The notes under the pieces were generated by a model, which saw nothing but the letters and a program-made list of their open reading frames with translations, was not told the origin of the DNA and ran no database searches. Below, one piece after another: positions 18,189 through 27,585 of a DNA stretch of 64,000 nt. Position 1 is the first letter of the stretch. Every line of letters starts with the position of its first letter. Both the position numbers and the translations under genes were made by a program. This DNA is from Chitinophagaceae bacterium (GTDB taxonomy: Bacteria > Bacteroidota > Bacteroidia > Chitinophagales > Chitinophagaceae): the NCBI GenBank assembly GCA_947371755.1, contig CANBQT010000004.1, forward strand, positions 1-64,000, in the 5' to 3' direction.

Positions 18189-20270
18189 ATGGCAGAAAGT
18201 AATCAGACAGAAGTTTCAGTCAATAGAATATTATATTGGAAGTATGCCTTATTCTTTACCATTAGCTATATTCTGTCTGGCTTTTTTTGCATTTCCCAAT
18301 TAAGTGTACCCCCAGACAATTATTCACTTTTATGGATTCCATCTGGAATTGGATTAGTGATGTTTATGATACTTGGTTATTCAGCATTTTTTTGGGTGGT
18401 GCTTGCAAGCTTTATATTAAACTCATTTTCTTATTTGCAACATCACTATCAGAATCTGAGTTACTTCAAATTATTTTTTGAATTATTAAATGGGTCTATT
18501 GATGCATTGCAAGCTTTTTTAGCATGGAAAATTGCCATAGAATTACAGCGGGCTCAGAAGCAACCTTTGTTTTCTAATAACTCTCAATTAATATCTTTCT
18601 TCTTATTTGTATGTCTTTTACCTTCTATTATAACTAGTGGTATATTGATATTGGTAAAAACAGTTCAGCGTCCAGAAGGAATTAACCTTGCCATATTTTT
18701 AAAACTATCAATCTATTTAACCGTTGGAAATACGATAGGAATTTTATTGGTAGGACCACTCTACTGGGCTAGGAAATTGAGTGATGGATATAAAAAATTA
18801 ACTCGTCAGTTCCCATTTGGGATTGCAATTTCAATAGCTGTCATTTTACTTGTATCGTTATTTGAATTTTCTTCGATAGTATTTATAATAATACCCATTC
18901 TAATTCTATTAGCAAAGAAGGGTAATTTGCTGCACTCTATTATAGTGGCATTCATTATTTGTTTGATACTTTCTATAGGAACTGCCTATCGACTTGGCTT
19001 TTTCGGAACACATATTGATGAGGATACTTCTTTTGAGACTGCGCTTTTTTTGTTGGCTATCATGTTTGTACTTTACATAGCAACTATTACTTTCTCTGAA
19101 TTGAAATTACACCAGGAGAATTTGCAATCGCTGGTTAGCCGCAGTGTTAGTTCCTTAGAAGTAAGTGAAGAACGTTACCGTATGCTGGCCGAAAACATTG
19201 CTGATGTGATTTGGGTCTGGGACCTTTCTTTGGGGAAGTTCACTTATATCAGCCCCTCTGTATTTCAATTAAGAGGCCTTACTGCAGAAGAAGCTATGAT
19301 GGAAACCATTGATTCTTCATTAGAGCCAGATTCTGCAAGAAAAGTAATGGACAAATTAGCTTTTGAAATTAAGAATCTGAAAAATTATAAAGATGAAAAG
19401 AAATATTTCTATGATGAACTACAGCAATATAAAAAAGACGGCACATTAATTTGGATTGAAACGGTTACGCATCTTGTTTTTAATAGTAAAGGTCAGATGG
19501 AGATCGTTGGAGTTTCTAGAGATATACAAAAACGAAAAATTGCTGAAGAAATACAGATAGAGAATCAGAATAAACTTAAGGAATTGAATGCAACTAAAGA
19601 TAAATTCTTCTCTATCATCGCACATGATTTAATGAATCCTTTTCATACACTCATTGGTTTTAGTACTTTGTTAATTGGGCAAACTGCCAGAAAAGATTTA
19701 GATGGGGTATTGGTCAGCGCCAAATTGATGCAGAATTCAGCAGAAAAAACAAGAAACCTTTTAAAAAATCTATTAGAGTGGTCCTATACTCAAACGGATA
19801 AGATTTCTTTTGAGCCAGAAAATCTTGAAGCGTTAGATATTCTTAAAGAGGTAATTGGTTTATTGAAGGCAATGGCCGACCAAAAAGGAATTGAAATTAA
19901 TTTTGATGTACCTGATAATGGGTTGGTTTATGCAGATAAGCAAATGATACATACAATATTGCGCAATTTGATCTCTAATGCTATCAAGTATACCTATTCG
20001 GGAGGTAGAATTAATATAACAGTTGCAAAAAATAATACTGATTGGATTTTTAGTGTAAAAGATAATGGACTCGGTATGGCTTCAGAAATTTCTCAAAATA
20101 TCTTTAAGATTGGAGCACATCAATCTGAATTAGGAACAGAAAAAGAACAAGGTACTGGTCTGGGGCTTATACTTTGTAAAGAATTTGTAGATCATCATCA
20201 AGGTAAAATCTGGGTTGAAAGCAATATCAGAGAAGGAAGTACTTTCAGCTTCTCTATTCCTTTAGTGTAA
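18189..20270 (+). CDS. MASE1-PAS hybrid-free sensor histidine kinase
   Basis: 693 aa. Residues 1 to about 310 hold 8 or so transmembrane helices of the MASE1 sensor type. A PAS domain follows (about 325-455, ERYRMLAENIADVIWVWD to GVSRDIQKRK), then a HisKA dimer domain with phospho-acceptor His479 in SIIAHDLMNPFH, and a HATPase domain (LRNLISNAIKYT N-box, VKDNGLGM G1, GTGLGL G2). No receiver domain or adjacent response regulator is present, so it is an orphan kinase. The 38-base gap after the E1 gene allows cotranscription. The MASE1 ligand is unknown. Confidence 0.88.
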   Translation: MAESNQTEVSVNRILYWKYALFFTISYILSGFFCISQLSVPPDNYSLLWIPSGIGLVMFMILGYSAFFWVVLASFILNSFSYLQHHYQNLSYFKLFFELLNGSIDALQAFLAWKIAIELQRAQKQPLFSNNSQLISFFLFVCLLPSIITSGILILVKTVQRPEGINLAIFLKLSIYLTVGNTIGILLVGPLYWARKLSDGYKKLTRQFPFGIAISIAVILLVSLFEFSSIVFIIIPILILLAKKGNLLHSIIVAFIICLILSIGTAYRLGFFGTHIDEDTSFETALFLLAIMFVLYIATITFSELKLHQENLQSLVSRSVSSLEVSEERYRMLAENIADVIWVWDLSLGKFTYISPSVFQLRGLTAEEAMMETIDSSLEPDSARKVMDKLAFEIKNLKNYKDEKKYFYDELQQYKKDGTLIWIETVTHLVFNSKGQMEIVGVSRDIQKRKIAEEIQIENQNKLKELNATKDKFFSIIAHDLMNPFHTLIGFSTLLIGQTARKDLDGVLVSAKLMQNSAEKTRNLLKNLLEWSYTQTDKISFEPENLEALDILKEVIGLLKAMADQKGIEINFDVPDNGLVYADKQMIHTILRNLISNAIKYTYSGGRINITVAKNNTDWIFSVKDNGLGMASEISQNIFKIGAHQSELGTEKEQGTGLGLILCKEFVDHHQGKIWVESNIREGSTFSFSIPLV

Positions 20271-20274
20271 AAGA

Positions 20275-20673
20275 TCAGTTTTGATCTATGGGCAATACAT
20301 AACATTGCTCTTTTCTTCCAAACCATTTATATCTATTCTTTGCAATCCAATTGTAGATGGCATCCCTAAAAAATTTTGGCAAAATCATGCCAATATAGAA
20401 AATTGGCCAGAAGCCTGATAAAGAGCGTGCAATTTTTAAGGCACCTGTAGATTGCGTAAATATTTTTCCGTCTTCGAAGAGCACTAAAGAATTAAAATCT
20501 GTAATGGGTAATTTATGTCTGATTAAAAGATCTTTCCCAAAATTGCTCTGCAAGGAGGCAAATTGAAATTTCTTTTTTTTATCCCGCTTCAGTACAAATT
20601 GAACAGCGCTACTGCATAAATTACAAAAGCCATCAAATAGAATAATGCTCTTAGAAGTATTCGCTTCGTTCAT
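20275..20673 (-). CDS. DCC family thiol-disulfide oxidoreductase-like protein (DUF393)
   Basis: 132 aa, with the defining N-terminal motif ILFDGFCNLC (D14, C17, C20) of the DCC family, predicted to take a thioredoxin-like fold. The middle holds the KFQFASLQS segment and the C-terminus the YRDAIYNWIAKNRYKWFGR pattern. It is probably a small redox protein. Its partner is unknown. It is convergent with the histidine kinase, with only 4 bases between the two stop codons and no terminator there. Confidence 0.85.
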   Translation of the reverse strand: MNEANTSKSIILFDGFCNLCSSAVQFVLKRDKKKKFQFASLQSNFGKDLLIRHKLPITDFNSLVLFEDGKIFTQSTGALKIARSLSGFWPIFYIGMILPKFFRDAIYNWIAKNRYKWFGRKEQCYVLPIDQN

Positions 20674-20685
20674 AAATATAAAAAA

Positions 20686-20710
20686 CGCCGCCTCAATTAG
20701 TGGGGCGGCG
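20686..20710 (-). terminator. GC-rich terminator after yebC
   Basis: A 9-bp stem (CGCCGCCTC at 20686-20694, GGGGCGGCG at 20702-20710, one G-T pair), 7-nt loop, followed on the minus strand by TTTTTTATATTT. It ends the yebC transcript before the DCC gene. Confidence 0.85.
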
Positions 20711-20737
20711 ATAAATATAAGTATAATAATATGGTTT

Positions 20738-21460
20738 TTATCCCATATTATGAAAGACCTTATTTACATCTTCATCTTGTTCCAGGCGTTCAATTAATTT
20801 ACTAATATCTTCTGCTTGCTCATCTGTAACAGGAACGGTGGTGGTTGGAATCCATTCTAATTCTGAGCTAATGGTACTAATACCCTTTTCTTCTAATGCT
20901 TTTTGCAAATTTCCAAAGTCGGTAAATGCACAACGTAACACAATAATAGGATTACCATTATCATCAGTACTGTCTCCAAGTTCATCCAAACCGAAGTCAA
21001 TTAATTCCAATTCAAGATCATCGGTATTCAATCCCTCGGGGTTTAATTTGAACACACCCATTTTTTTAAATTGAAAACTTACTGATCCACTATTTCCCAA
21101 AGCGCCGTGTCCTTTATTGAAGTGGCTCTTTACGTTTGCTACAGTTCTTACATGATTGTCTGTTGCTGTTTCCACTAAAAGTGCCACACCATGTGGTGCG
21201 TAGCCTTCATATAGAATTTCTTCATAGTTGCTGGTGTCTTTGCCCATAGCGCGCTTGATGGCTGCCTCCACACGATCTTTGGGCATTCCCACACTCTTGG
21301 CGTTTTGAAAACAACGACGAAGTGCTGGATTGGTGGCAACATCGGGGCCGCTAGCTTTTACCGCAATCACAATCTCTTTACCGATTCTGGTAAACTGCTT
21401 GGCCATTCTGTCCCAACGTGCAAACATGGTGGCTTTACGTACTTCAAAAATCCTTCCCAT
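20738..21460 (-). CDS. yebC: YebC/PmpR (TACO1) family protein
   Basis: 240 aa, typical length. It starts with the Bacteroidota variant N-terminus ([23 protein letters not shown], shortened here) and shows the hallmark [35 protein letters not shown] and NSGSVSFQF segments. The family was first described as DNA-binding regulators, and recent work on homologues points to a role in translation of proline-rich or difficult sequences. A good promoter lies upstream (21495-21525). It is monocistronic, with its own terminator. Confidence 0.92.
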   Translation of the reverse strand: MGRIFEVRKATMFARWDRMAKQFTRIGKEIVIAVKASGPDVATNPALRRCFQNAKSVGMPKDRVEAAIKRAMGKDTSNYEEILYEGYAPHGVALLVETATDNHVRTVANVKSHFNKGHGALGNSGSVSFQFKKMGVFKLNPEGLNTDDLELELIDFGLDELGDSTDDNGNPIIVLRCAFTDFGNLQKALEEKGISTISSELEWIPTTTVPVTDEQAEDISKLIERLEQDEDVNKVFHNMG

Positions 21461-21494
21461 AATGTTATATTAAATAGTACTTGTAAAAGGTGTA

Positions 21495-21525
21495 CAAAAT
21501 TAACGCATCTAACCTTAGTAGCCAA
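21495..21525 (-). promoter_or_regulatory. yebC promoter
   Basis: On the minus strand a TTG (-33) is followed after 20 bases by TAATTTTG, a full match to TAnnTTTG (21495-21502). Predicted start near 21490 gives a leader of about 30 nt to the yebC ATG. Confidence 0.6.
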
Positions 21526-21530
21526 GTCGC

Positions 21531-21579
21531 AAAAAGTAAAAAGTAAAAAGTAAAAAGTAAAAAGTAAAAAGTAAAAAGT
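21531..21579. repeat. Heptamer microsatellite (AAAAAGT x7)
   Basis: Seven perfect head-to-tail copies of AAAAAGT between the yebC promoter and the permease terminator. Another short run of the same heptamer lies behind secA (37719-37745). Copy number is likely variable by replication slippage. Confidence 0.95.
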
Positions 21580-21582
21580 AAA

Positions 21583-21616
21583 AAAAAGCGCTCCCAAAAG
21601 AAGAGGAGCGCTTTTT
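21583..21616. terminator. Terminator after the amino acid permease gene
   Basis: A 12-bp stem (core GCGCTCC / GGAGCGC with A/T flanks) with a 10-nt loop, giving a U-run in both directions. It lies 16 bases beyond the permease stop. Confidence 0.85.
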
Positions 21617-21631
21617 TTATATTAAGAAAAA

Positions 21632-23167
21632 CTAGTGTTGTTCAAAATCTGAAGCTTTTGGAATGATATCTCCAGGGTTTTGAAGTTTACTATGTTTTCT
21701 GCTATACGCAAAGTAAACGACAAGTCCTAAGGCCATCCAGCCAAATGCAACTTTTAAGGTTTGGCTATCTAGTGCAAAGATCATTGCTAAGCAGATTATA
21801 GCACCCAAAATTGGAACCAACGGAACCAATGGGGTTTTGAAGGATCTTTCTATTTCTGGAGATTTAACTCTTAAGATCCAAATACCTGCACTCACCAAAA
21901 CGAATGCAAATAAGGTACCAAATGATGTTAAATCACCTGCTACACTTCCAGGAACAAATGCTGCAAATGCACCTACAAAAATGAATAAAATGATATTTGA
22001 TTTGTAGGGAGTTCTGAATTTTGGATGTAAATCAGAGAATATCTTAGGTAATAATCCATCATTAGCCATTGAATAGAAAACGCGGCTCTGCCCCATTAAC
22101 ATCACAAGTATCACAGATGAAAAACCTGCTAAGATTGCAACAGTAACAGCAGTAGCCAGCCATCCGTAACCAGTCATATAGGTAGAAATAGCATAAGCCA
22201 CAGAAGCTTCACGTCCTTTTAGTGGATCAACAAAGTCTTTCCAATTGGCAACGCCTGTTAAAACGTGACCAAATAAAATATACAAAATCGTACAAACTAC
22301 CAATGATCCAAGAATACCAATAGGCATATCTCTTTTAGGATTTTTTGCTTCCTGAGCTGCAGTTGATACCGCATCGAATCCAATAAAGGCAAAAAATACT
22401 ATAGCAGCTCCGCCAAGAACACCACCCCATCCGTGTTTGAATGTTCCGGAATAATCTGCAATTACCTTGCCCGTTGCATCAATAAGAGGGGGTTGGCTAG
22501 CAGGAATTAAATAAGGCGTATGATTTTCTGGCCTGATAAACTGCCATCCTAAAATGATAAAAATGATTACAATCGCAACTTTGATAAATACAATAATAGC
22601 GTTTACAATAGCTGATTCCTGTGTTCCTTTGATCAATAAAAGGGTTAATAAAAGAAGGATCACTAAAGCCGGCGCATTAATAATGCCATGATGTAATACA
22701 CCTGCAGTATCAGTAATACTTTCTAAGGGCGAATGGCTCCATTCGTAAGGTATGCCTCCTCCCAGCAGCTTATTTAAGTATTCGCTCCAGGCAATGGAAA
22801 CTGTAGCTGCACCCAGCGCATATTCCATGATTAATGCCCAACCAATGATCCAAGCAACAGTTTCTCCCATAGTTACATAAGAATATGCATAGGCACTTCC
22901 TGAGATAGGGATCATAGCTGCAAATTCAGCATAACACAAACCTGCAAAAGCACAACCTATCGCAGCAACGATAAATGAAAGTGTTACAGCAGGTCCGGCG
23001 GCTTGTCCGGCAGCAGCGGCAGTTCTAACAAATAAACCAGCTCCAATAATGGCGCCAACTCCCAGTGCAATAAGGTTACCCGCACCTAACGTGCGTTTTA
23101 AGCCTTTTCCACTGTCTTCAGATTGGGCCAACATGGCTGCTAAATCTTTTTTTCTGAATAAACTCAT
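21632..23167 (-). CDS. APC superfamily amino acid permease (cationic amino acid type)
   Basis: 511 aa with about 12-14 predicted membrane helices. The first helix has the APC signature GVGAIIGAGLFV, followed by SFIVAAIGCAFAGLCYAEF and the GSAYAYSYVTMGE motif. The length and the large loop between helices 5 and 6 resemble the cationic amino acid transporter (CAT/YfnA-like) branch. It should import amino acids by cation or exchange coupling. The true substrate is not visible. It is monocistronic. Confidence 0.85.
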   Translation of the reverse strand: MSLFRKKDLAAMLAQSEDSGKGLKRTLGAGNLIALGVGAIIGAGLFVRTAAAAGQAAGPAVTLSFIVAAIGCAFAGLCYAEFAAMIPISGSAYAYSYVTMGETVAWIIGWALIMEYALGAATVSIAWSEYLNKLLGGGIPYEWSHSPLESITDTAGVLHHGIINAPALVILLLLTLLLIKGTQESAIVNAIIVFIKVAIVIIFIILGWQFIRPENHTPYLIPASQPPLIDATGKVIADYSGTFKHGWGGVLGGAAIVFFAFIGFDAVSTAAQEAKNPKRDMPIGILGSLVVCTILYILFGHVLTGVANWKDFVDPLKGREASVAYAISTYMTGYGWLATAVTVAILAGFSSVILVMLMGQSRVFYSMANDGLLPKIFSDLHPKFRTPYKSNIILFIFVGAFAAFVPGSVAGDLTSFGTLFAFVLVSAGIWILRVKSPEIERSFKTPLVPLVPILGAIICLAMIFALDSQTLKVAFGWMALGLVVYFAYSRKHSKLQNPGDIIPKASDFEQH

Positions 23168-23317
23168 AGTACAGTTAGTTTCTTTTAAATAAATAAAGAC
23201 TTGGCAAAATAATCATTTATTGATTTCAAGAAGGAAAACTTTTATGAAATCTGAATTGAGGCGTTTTATATGCTTTTAACCATAAATCTTATATTGCAAT
23301 ACTAATTGACGGCTTCT

Positions 23318-24568
23318 ATGCAGAAATCTAACAGGCTTACGCTTTATATAATTGTGTCTATGATTACCGGTGTGGTACTGGGTTATTTGATTCATACACA
23401 ATCCAATCCTGCATTCATTGAATCTTTTTCAAAAAATATCAAGCTCCTCACCACCATCTTTTTGAGGTTGGTGCAGATGATCATTGCGCCTTTAGTATTC
23501 TCAACATTAGTGGTTGGGATTGCAAAATTGGGCGATCTGCAATCTGTTGGCAGAGTAGGAGGTAAAGCACTGCTTTGGTTTGTATCAGCCTCTTTGGCAA
23601 GTCTGTTATTAGGAATGTTATTAGTAAACTTGCTGCAACCAGGTGCCGGAATGGATCTTGCAAATGCCGACGTTTCCGGTGCAAAAGACCTGGTTGGTAA
23701 AACGCAGGAATTTAGTCTGATTAAATTCGTAGAACACGTTTTCCCCAAAAGTGTGTTCGAAGCAATGGCCAATAATGAAATATTACAATTGGTGATTTTC
23801 AGTATATTTTTTGGAATTGCTACAGCAGCTTTGGGCGAAAAGGGCAAAATCGTTGTTAAAGGATTAGACGCAGTGGCACATGTAATTCTAAAAATGGTAG
23901 GCTATGTGATGAATTTCGCACCATTGGGTGTTTTTGGTGCTATTGCTGCAGTGATTGCTACCAAAGGGTTAGAAGTTTTTATTTTCTACGGGAAATATCT
24001 TCTTTATTTTATTTCGGGTATAGCATTACTGTGGATTATCTTAATTACAGTAGGATTTATCATATTAGGAAAACGGATGCCTCAATTATTAAAAGCAATT
24101 TTCCCTCCATTAATTATAGCATTTAGTACTACCAGTAGTGAAGCCGTTTTTCCTAAATTGACGGAGGAATTAGAAAAGTTTGGTTGCAAGGATAAAATAG
24201 TAGCATTTATTTTGCCGCTTGGCTATTCTTTTAATCTAGATGGAAGTATGATGTATATGACTTTTGCAAGTATTGCAATTGCTCAGGCGTATAATATTCA
24301 TTTAGATATTGGCACTCAGTTTACAATGTTAATAGTGCTGATGCTTACGAGTAAAGGAATTGCAGGGGTGCCAAGAGCTTCCTTAGTAGTAGTAACTGCA
24401 ACCTGTGCCATGTTTCATATACCACCTGAAGGGATTGCTCTAATTTTGCCAATTGACCATTTTTGTGATATGTTTAGAACAGCTACCAATGTATTAGGAA
24501 ATGCGCTTGCTACTACAGTTGTGAGTAAATGGGAAAATTCTTTAGAAAATCCAACTGCCACTATTTAA
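23318..24568 (+). CDS. Dicarboxylate/amino acid:cation symporter (DAACS family)
   Basis: 416 aa from the ATG at 23318. A TTG 12 bases earlier is in frame, but the ATG is preferred. The family hallmarks are present: FSTTSSEAVFPKL (serine-rich re-entrant loop HP1), GYSFNLDGSMMYMTFASI (NMDGT-like TM7 motif, here NLDGS) and GVPRASLVV. It should take up glutamate, aspartate or C4-dicarboxylates with Na+ or H+. It begins a tightly packed plus-strand run with DedA, an MFS transporter and a GT9 enzyme. Confidence 0.9.
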   Translation: MQKSNRLTLYIIVSMITGVVLGYLIHTQSNPAFIESFSKNIKLLTTIFLRLVQMIIAPLVFSTLVVGIAKLGDLQSVGRVGGKALLWFVSASLASLLLGMLLVNLLQPGAGMDLANADVSGAKDLVGKTQEFSLIKFVEHVFPKSVFEAMANNEILQLVIFSIFFGIATAALGEKGKIVVKGLDAVAHVILKMVGYVMNFAPLGVFGAIAAVIATKGLEVFIFYGKYLLYFISGIALLWIILITVGFIILGKRMPQLLKAIFPPLIIAFSTTSSEAVFPKLTEELEKFGCKDKIVAFILPLGYSFNLDGSMMYMTFASIAIAQAYNIHLDIGTQFTMLIVLMLTSKGIAGVPRASLVVVTATCAMFHIPPEGIALILPIDHFCDMFRTATNVLGNALATTVVSKWENSLENPTATI

Positions 24569-24577
24569 GAAATTCAT

Positions 24578-25258
24578 ATGATCTATAGTTTTTTGTTAGA
24601 TGCTTTCCACTGGAGTCAGTTGTTGCAACCCCAGTTTTATATTGAACATGGCGGACTATGGTTGATCTTATTTGTGGTGTTTGCAGAGACTGGACTTTTT
24701 GCTGGATTCTTTTTACCCGGAGACAGTCTTTTATTCGTAGCAGGAATTTATAGCACAAACCTTGCGAATGAGATATTTCCAACTAGGAATGAATATATAG
24801 ATCTTCTTGTACTGTTATTATTGATATCTACCTCCGGTATCTTGGGAAATTCTTTAGGGTATTGGTTTGGAAATAAAGTTGGTCCCGCCATGTATAGCTG
24901 GAAAGAAAATCTTTTATTTAAAAGGCATTATTTAGAACAGGCACATGACTTTTACGAAAAACATGGTGGCGGTGCGATCATTGCTGCAAGATTTATTCCT
25001 ATCGTTCGAACATTTGCCCCCATCGTTGCAGGAATAGTGCAAATGAATAAAAGCAGATTCTTTCTTTATAATGTAATTGGATCTGTAGCTTGGGTATTCA
25101 GTATGCTAGTGGGGGGACATTTTTTACAGAAATGGATTCTATCACAATTTGGGTTTGATCTGAAACTTCATTTAGAGATCATCGTATTAGGTATTGTATT
25201 AATTACAACTGCACCTGTAATATTCAAATTGATTTTCAATAAAAAAAAATCTGTATAA
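24578..25258 (+). CDS. DedA family membrane protein
   Basis: 226 aa, start 9 bases after the symporter stop. The DedA/SNARE-associated fold shows the re-entrant GLFAGFFLPGDSLLF motif, GNSLGYWFGNKVG and RFIPIVRTFAPIVAG. Family members act as undecaprenyl-phosphate or phospholipid flippases/scramblases in the inner membrane. Phosphate-carrier recycling would suit a gene close to a glycosyltransferase. This is inference. Confidence 0.9.
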   Translation: MIYSFLLDAFHWSQLLQPQFYIEHGGLWLILFVVFAETGLFAGFFLPGDSLLFVAGIYSTNLANEIFPTRNEYIDLLVLLLLISTSGILGNSLGYWFGNKVGPAMYSWKENLLFKRHYLEQAHDFYEKHGGGAIIAARFIPIVRTFAPIVAGIVQMNKSRFFLYNVIGSVAWVFSMLVGGHFLQKWILSQFGFDLKLHLEIIVLGIVLITTAPVIFKLIFNKKKSV

Positions 25259-25268
25259 TTTAGAAAAG

Positions 25269-26522
25269 ATGACTGAAAAAAAATTCGGCATTTTGTCGCT
25301 TCCCGTTATTGTTGCGGCACTAGGATATTTTGTAGATGTATATGACCTGTTACTTTTTACAATTGTAAAAAAATCGAGCCTGTTAGATGTCGGCGCTACC
25401 GATGCTACAATTTTGACGGATAGTACTAAAGTAATCAATTGGCAGATGATAGGACTACTGATCGGTGGGATTGTATGGGGCATATTGGGAGACAAGAAAG
25501 GTAGGCTCAGTGTTTTATTCGGTTCAATCATTTTATATTCTATTGCAAATATCCTGACTGGTTTTGTGCACACTGTTGACCAGTATGCTGCATCTAGATT
25601 TATGGCTGGTCTGGGTTTAGCAGGAGAATTGGGAGCAGGTATTACTTTGGTGAGTGAAATTCTTCCAAAGAATAAAAGGGGAGTAGGTACTTCGCTGGTT
25701 GCTGGAATTGGTTTATTTGGTGCAGTGTTTGCTTATTTTACTTATCAATTAACGCATGATTGGAGAATGTGTTATAAGATTGGGGGAGCACTAGGAGTTG
25801 CATTATTATTGTTACGTGTTAGGGTTGCTGAAAGTGGTATGTTCAAAGAACTGGCAATGAACAGTGCCGTTAGTAAAGGAAATTTTTTTATGTTCTTTAA
25901 CAATACAAAAAGATTTAAAAAATATGCTTTTGCTGTGTTAATTGGTTTGCCAAACTGGTATGTGGTTGGGATTTTAGTTAATCAGAGCGACCGTTTTGGT
26001 AAACTATTCTTTGGAAGTACCACCATCGATTCCGGAAGGTCGATTATGTTTGCTTATGCTGCAGCCGCAATTGGAGATATTTTAGTTGGCGTAGTATGTC
26101 AGCTTTTTAAGAGCAGAAAGAAAGCAGTATTTTTATATTATTTGTTTACTGTCATTTCATTAATATTCTTCTTTAGCCACTATAATCGTTCAGATAGTAA
26201 CATGTATTTGATCTGTGCAGCTTTAGGTTTTAGCACAGGGTTCTGGGGTATTTTTGTTACTATGGGGGCGGAACAGTTTGGAACTAATTTAAGAGCAACT
26301 GCCGCCACAACCATTCCCAATGTGGTGCGTGGTACTTTACCCTTGATCAATCTATTATTTCTAGACCTTTTCCAAAAATCCTGGGGTTGGACTCTGATAC
26401 AAAGTGGAGTTGTTACCGGTGTGATTGTAATGACTATAACAATGATTGCGTTTTATTTTACAGAAGAAACATTTAGCAAAGATTTGAATTATTTAGAGAC
26501 TGAAGAAATGCTTCCTCAGTGA
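25269..26522 (+). CDS. Major facilitator superfamily transporter
   Basis: 417 aa with about 12 membrane helices. The loop 2-3 MFS motif is GGIVWGILGDKKGRLSVL, and a related motif appears in AASRFMAGLGLAGELGAG. The layout (sugar/metabolite-proton-symporter-like, with ATTIPNVVRGTLPLIN near the end) suggests uptake of an organic acid or similar metabolite. It starts 10 bases after the DedA gene. Substrate unknown. Confidence 0.85.
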   Translation: MTEKKFGILSLPVIVAALGYFVDVYDLLLFTIVKKSSLLDVGATDATILTDSTKVINWQMIGLLIGGIVWGILGDKKGRLSVLFGSIILYSIANILTGFVHTVDQYAASRFMAGLGLAGELGAGITLVSEILPKNKRGVGTSLVAGIGLFGAVFAYFTYQLTHDWRMCYKIGGALGVALLLLRVRVAESGMFKELAMNSAVSKGNFFMFFNNTKRFKKYAFAVLIGLPNWYVVGILVNQSDRFGKLFFGSTTIDSGRSIMFAYAAAAIGDILVGVVCQLFKSRKKAVFLYYLFTVISLIFFFSHYNRSDSNMYLICAALGFSTGFWGIFVTMGAEQFGTNLRATAATTIPNVVRGTLPLINLLFLDLFQKSWGWTLIQSGVVTGVIVMTITMIAFYFTEETFSKDLNYLETEEMLPQ

Positions 26523-26534
26523 ATAGGTTAAGCT

Positions 26535-26542
26535 TAAATTTG
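26535..26542 (+). promoter_or_regulatory. -7 box (TAAATTTG) just before the GT9 gene
   Basis: An exact TAnnTTTG match ending 5 nt before the ATG at 26547, so a transcript from it would be nearly leaderless. No clear -33 element is visible. The gene could also be read through from the MFS gene. Confidence 0.4.
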
Positions 26543-26546
26543 ATGC

Positions 26547-27539
26547 ATGAAATTTTTGGTGATTCGATTTTCTTCAATAGGGGATATTGTACTTACAACT
26601 CCTGCAATACGGTGCCTGAAACAACAGGTTGCAAATGCGGAAGTACATTTCCTTACTAAACAAAATTTCAAGGCAGTAACCGAGGGTAATCCTTATATCG
26701 ATAAGTTTTTTTATTTCAACAACAATCTACCATCCCTTATAAAGGAATTGAAATCAGAGGGGTACGATTATATCATTGATCTGCATAATAATTTCAGAAC
26801 AAAGAGAATTGGCTGGGCTTTGAATGCAAAAGTGTTGACTTATGATAAAGAGCGGTACGAGAAATTTCTTTTGACAAAGTTGCACATCAATCAAATGTCT
26901 GGAAGGCATATTGCAGATCGTTGTGTAGATACGTTACACCCCCTGGGAGTGAAAAATGATGGGAAGGGATTGGATTATTTTATTCCTGTTAATACTGAAA
27001 TACATATAGAAGATCTTCCTATGCCGCATATGGTGGGATACGTGGCTATAGTAATTGGGGCTTCCTATTATACCAAAAAATTACCAGTACATAAATTACA
27101 GGAACTCTGCAAAAAGTTAGCATACCCTATCATACTGGTTGGTGGTAAAGAAGATTTCAATGAAGCACAGGAAATTGCTTCAGTAGATCCGATGCGAGTA
27201 TATAATGCCTGTGGTAAATTTAAATTACAGGAGTCGGCAGATCTTGTTCGTAAATCAAAACTTGTTATCTCTCATGATACAGGGTTACAGTATATTGCCT
27301 GTGCATTCAATAAACCTGTATTAGCTATATGGGGTGGCACTTCACCCTTATTAGATGTGGAGCCATATTATTCTGAAGGCAATAATAATCGCTATCAAAA
27401 CTTTTTAGTAAAAGGTCTTCCTTGTCAACCCTGTTCTAATTTCGGAACTAAAGCTTGTCCTAAAAAACATTTTAAATGTATGGAGGAACAAAATATAAAC
27501 GCAATTGTAGAAGCTGCAAAATCTTATTATAATACATAA
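26547..27539 (+). CDS. Glycosyltransferase family 9 (heptosyltransferase-like)
   Basis: 330 aa. The N-terminus MKFLVIRFSSIGDIVLTTPAI is the GT9 signature, and the C-terminal half holds the nucleotide-sugar region VISHDTGLQYIACAFNKPVLAIWGG (position about 245-270). ADP-heptose:LPS heptosyltransferases are the best known members, so a role in lipopolysaccharide core or surface glycan assembly is likely. A cysteine-rich C-terminal patch (LPCQPCSNFGTKACP) is common in the family. It ends inside the arm of a long terminator hairpin. Confidence 0.88.
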   Translation: MKFLVIRFSSIGDIVLTTPAIRCLKQQVANAEVHFLTKQNFKAVTEGNPYIDKFFYFNNNLPSLIKELKSEGYDYIIDLHNNFRTKRIGWALNAKVLTYDKERYEKFLLTKLHINQMSGRHIADRCVDTLHPLGVKNDGKGLDYFIPVNTEIHIEDLPMPHMVGYVAIVIGASYYTKKLPVHKLQELCKKLAYPIILVGGKEDFNEAQEIASVDPMRVYNACGKFKLQESADLVRKSKLVISHDTGLQYIACAFNKPVLAIWGGTSPLLDVEPYYSEGNNNRYQNFLVKGLPCQPCSNFGTKACPKKHFKCMEEQNINAIVEAAKSYYNT

Positions 27540-27577
27540 AAAAAGCAGGCTATTTGTGCCCGCTTTTTTTATGTATT
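27531..27577. terminator. Bidirectional terminator between the GT9 and KEAKH genes
   Basis: A 16-bp perfect outer stem (27531-27546 / 27562-27577, containing 7 A and 7 T), one A-C mismatch and an inner GGC/GCC with loop TATTTGT. The GT9 stop codon lies in the left arm, and the convergent small gene ends 8 bases to the right. Confidence 0.85.
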
Positions 27578-27585
27578 AGGTGTTT

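Noticed and set aside
21531..21579. Heptamer array considered as a CRISPR-like repeat
   Set aside because: Copies are contiguous with no spacers and units are 7 bases long, so it is a simple microsatellite.
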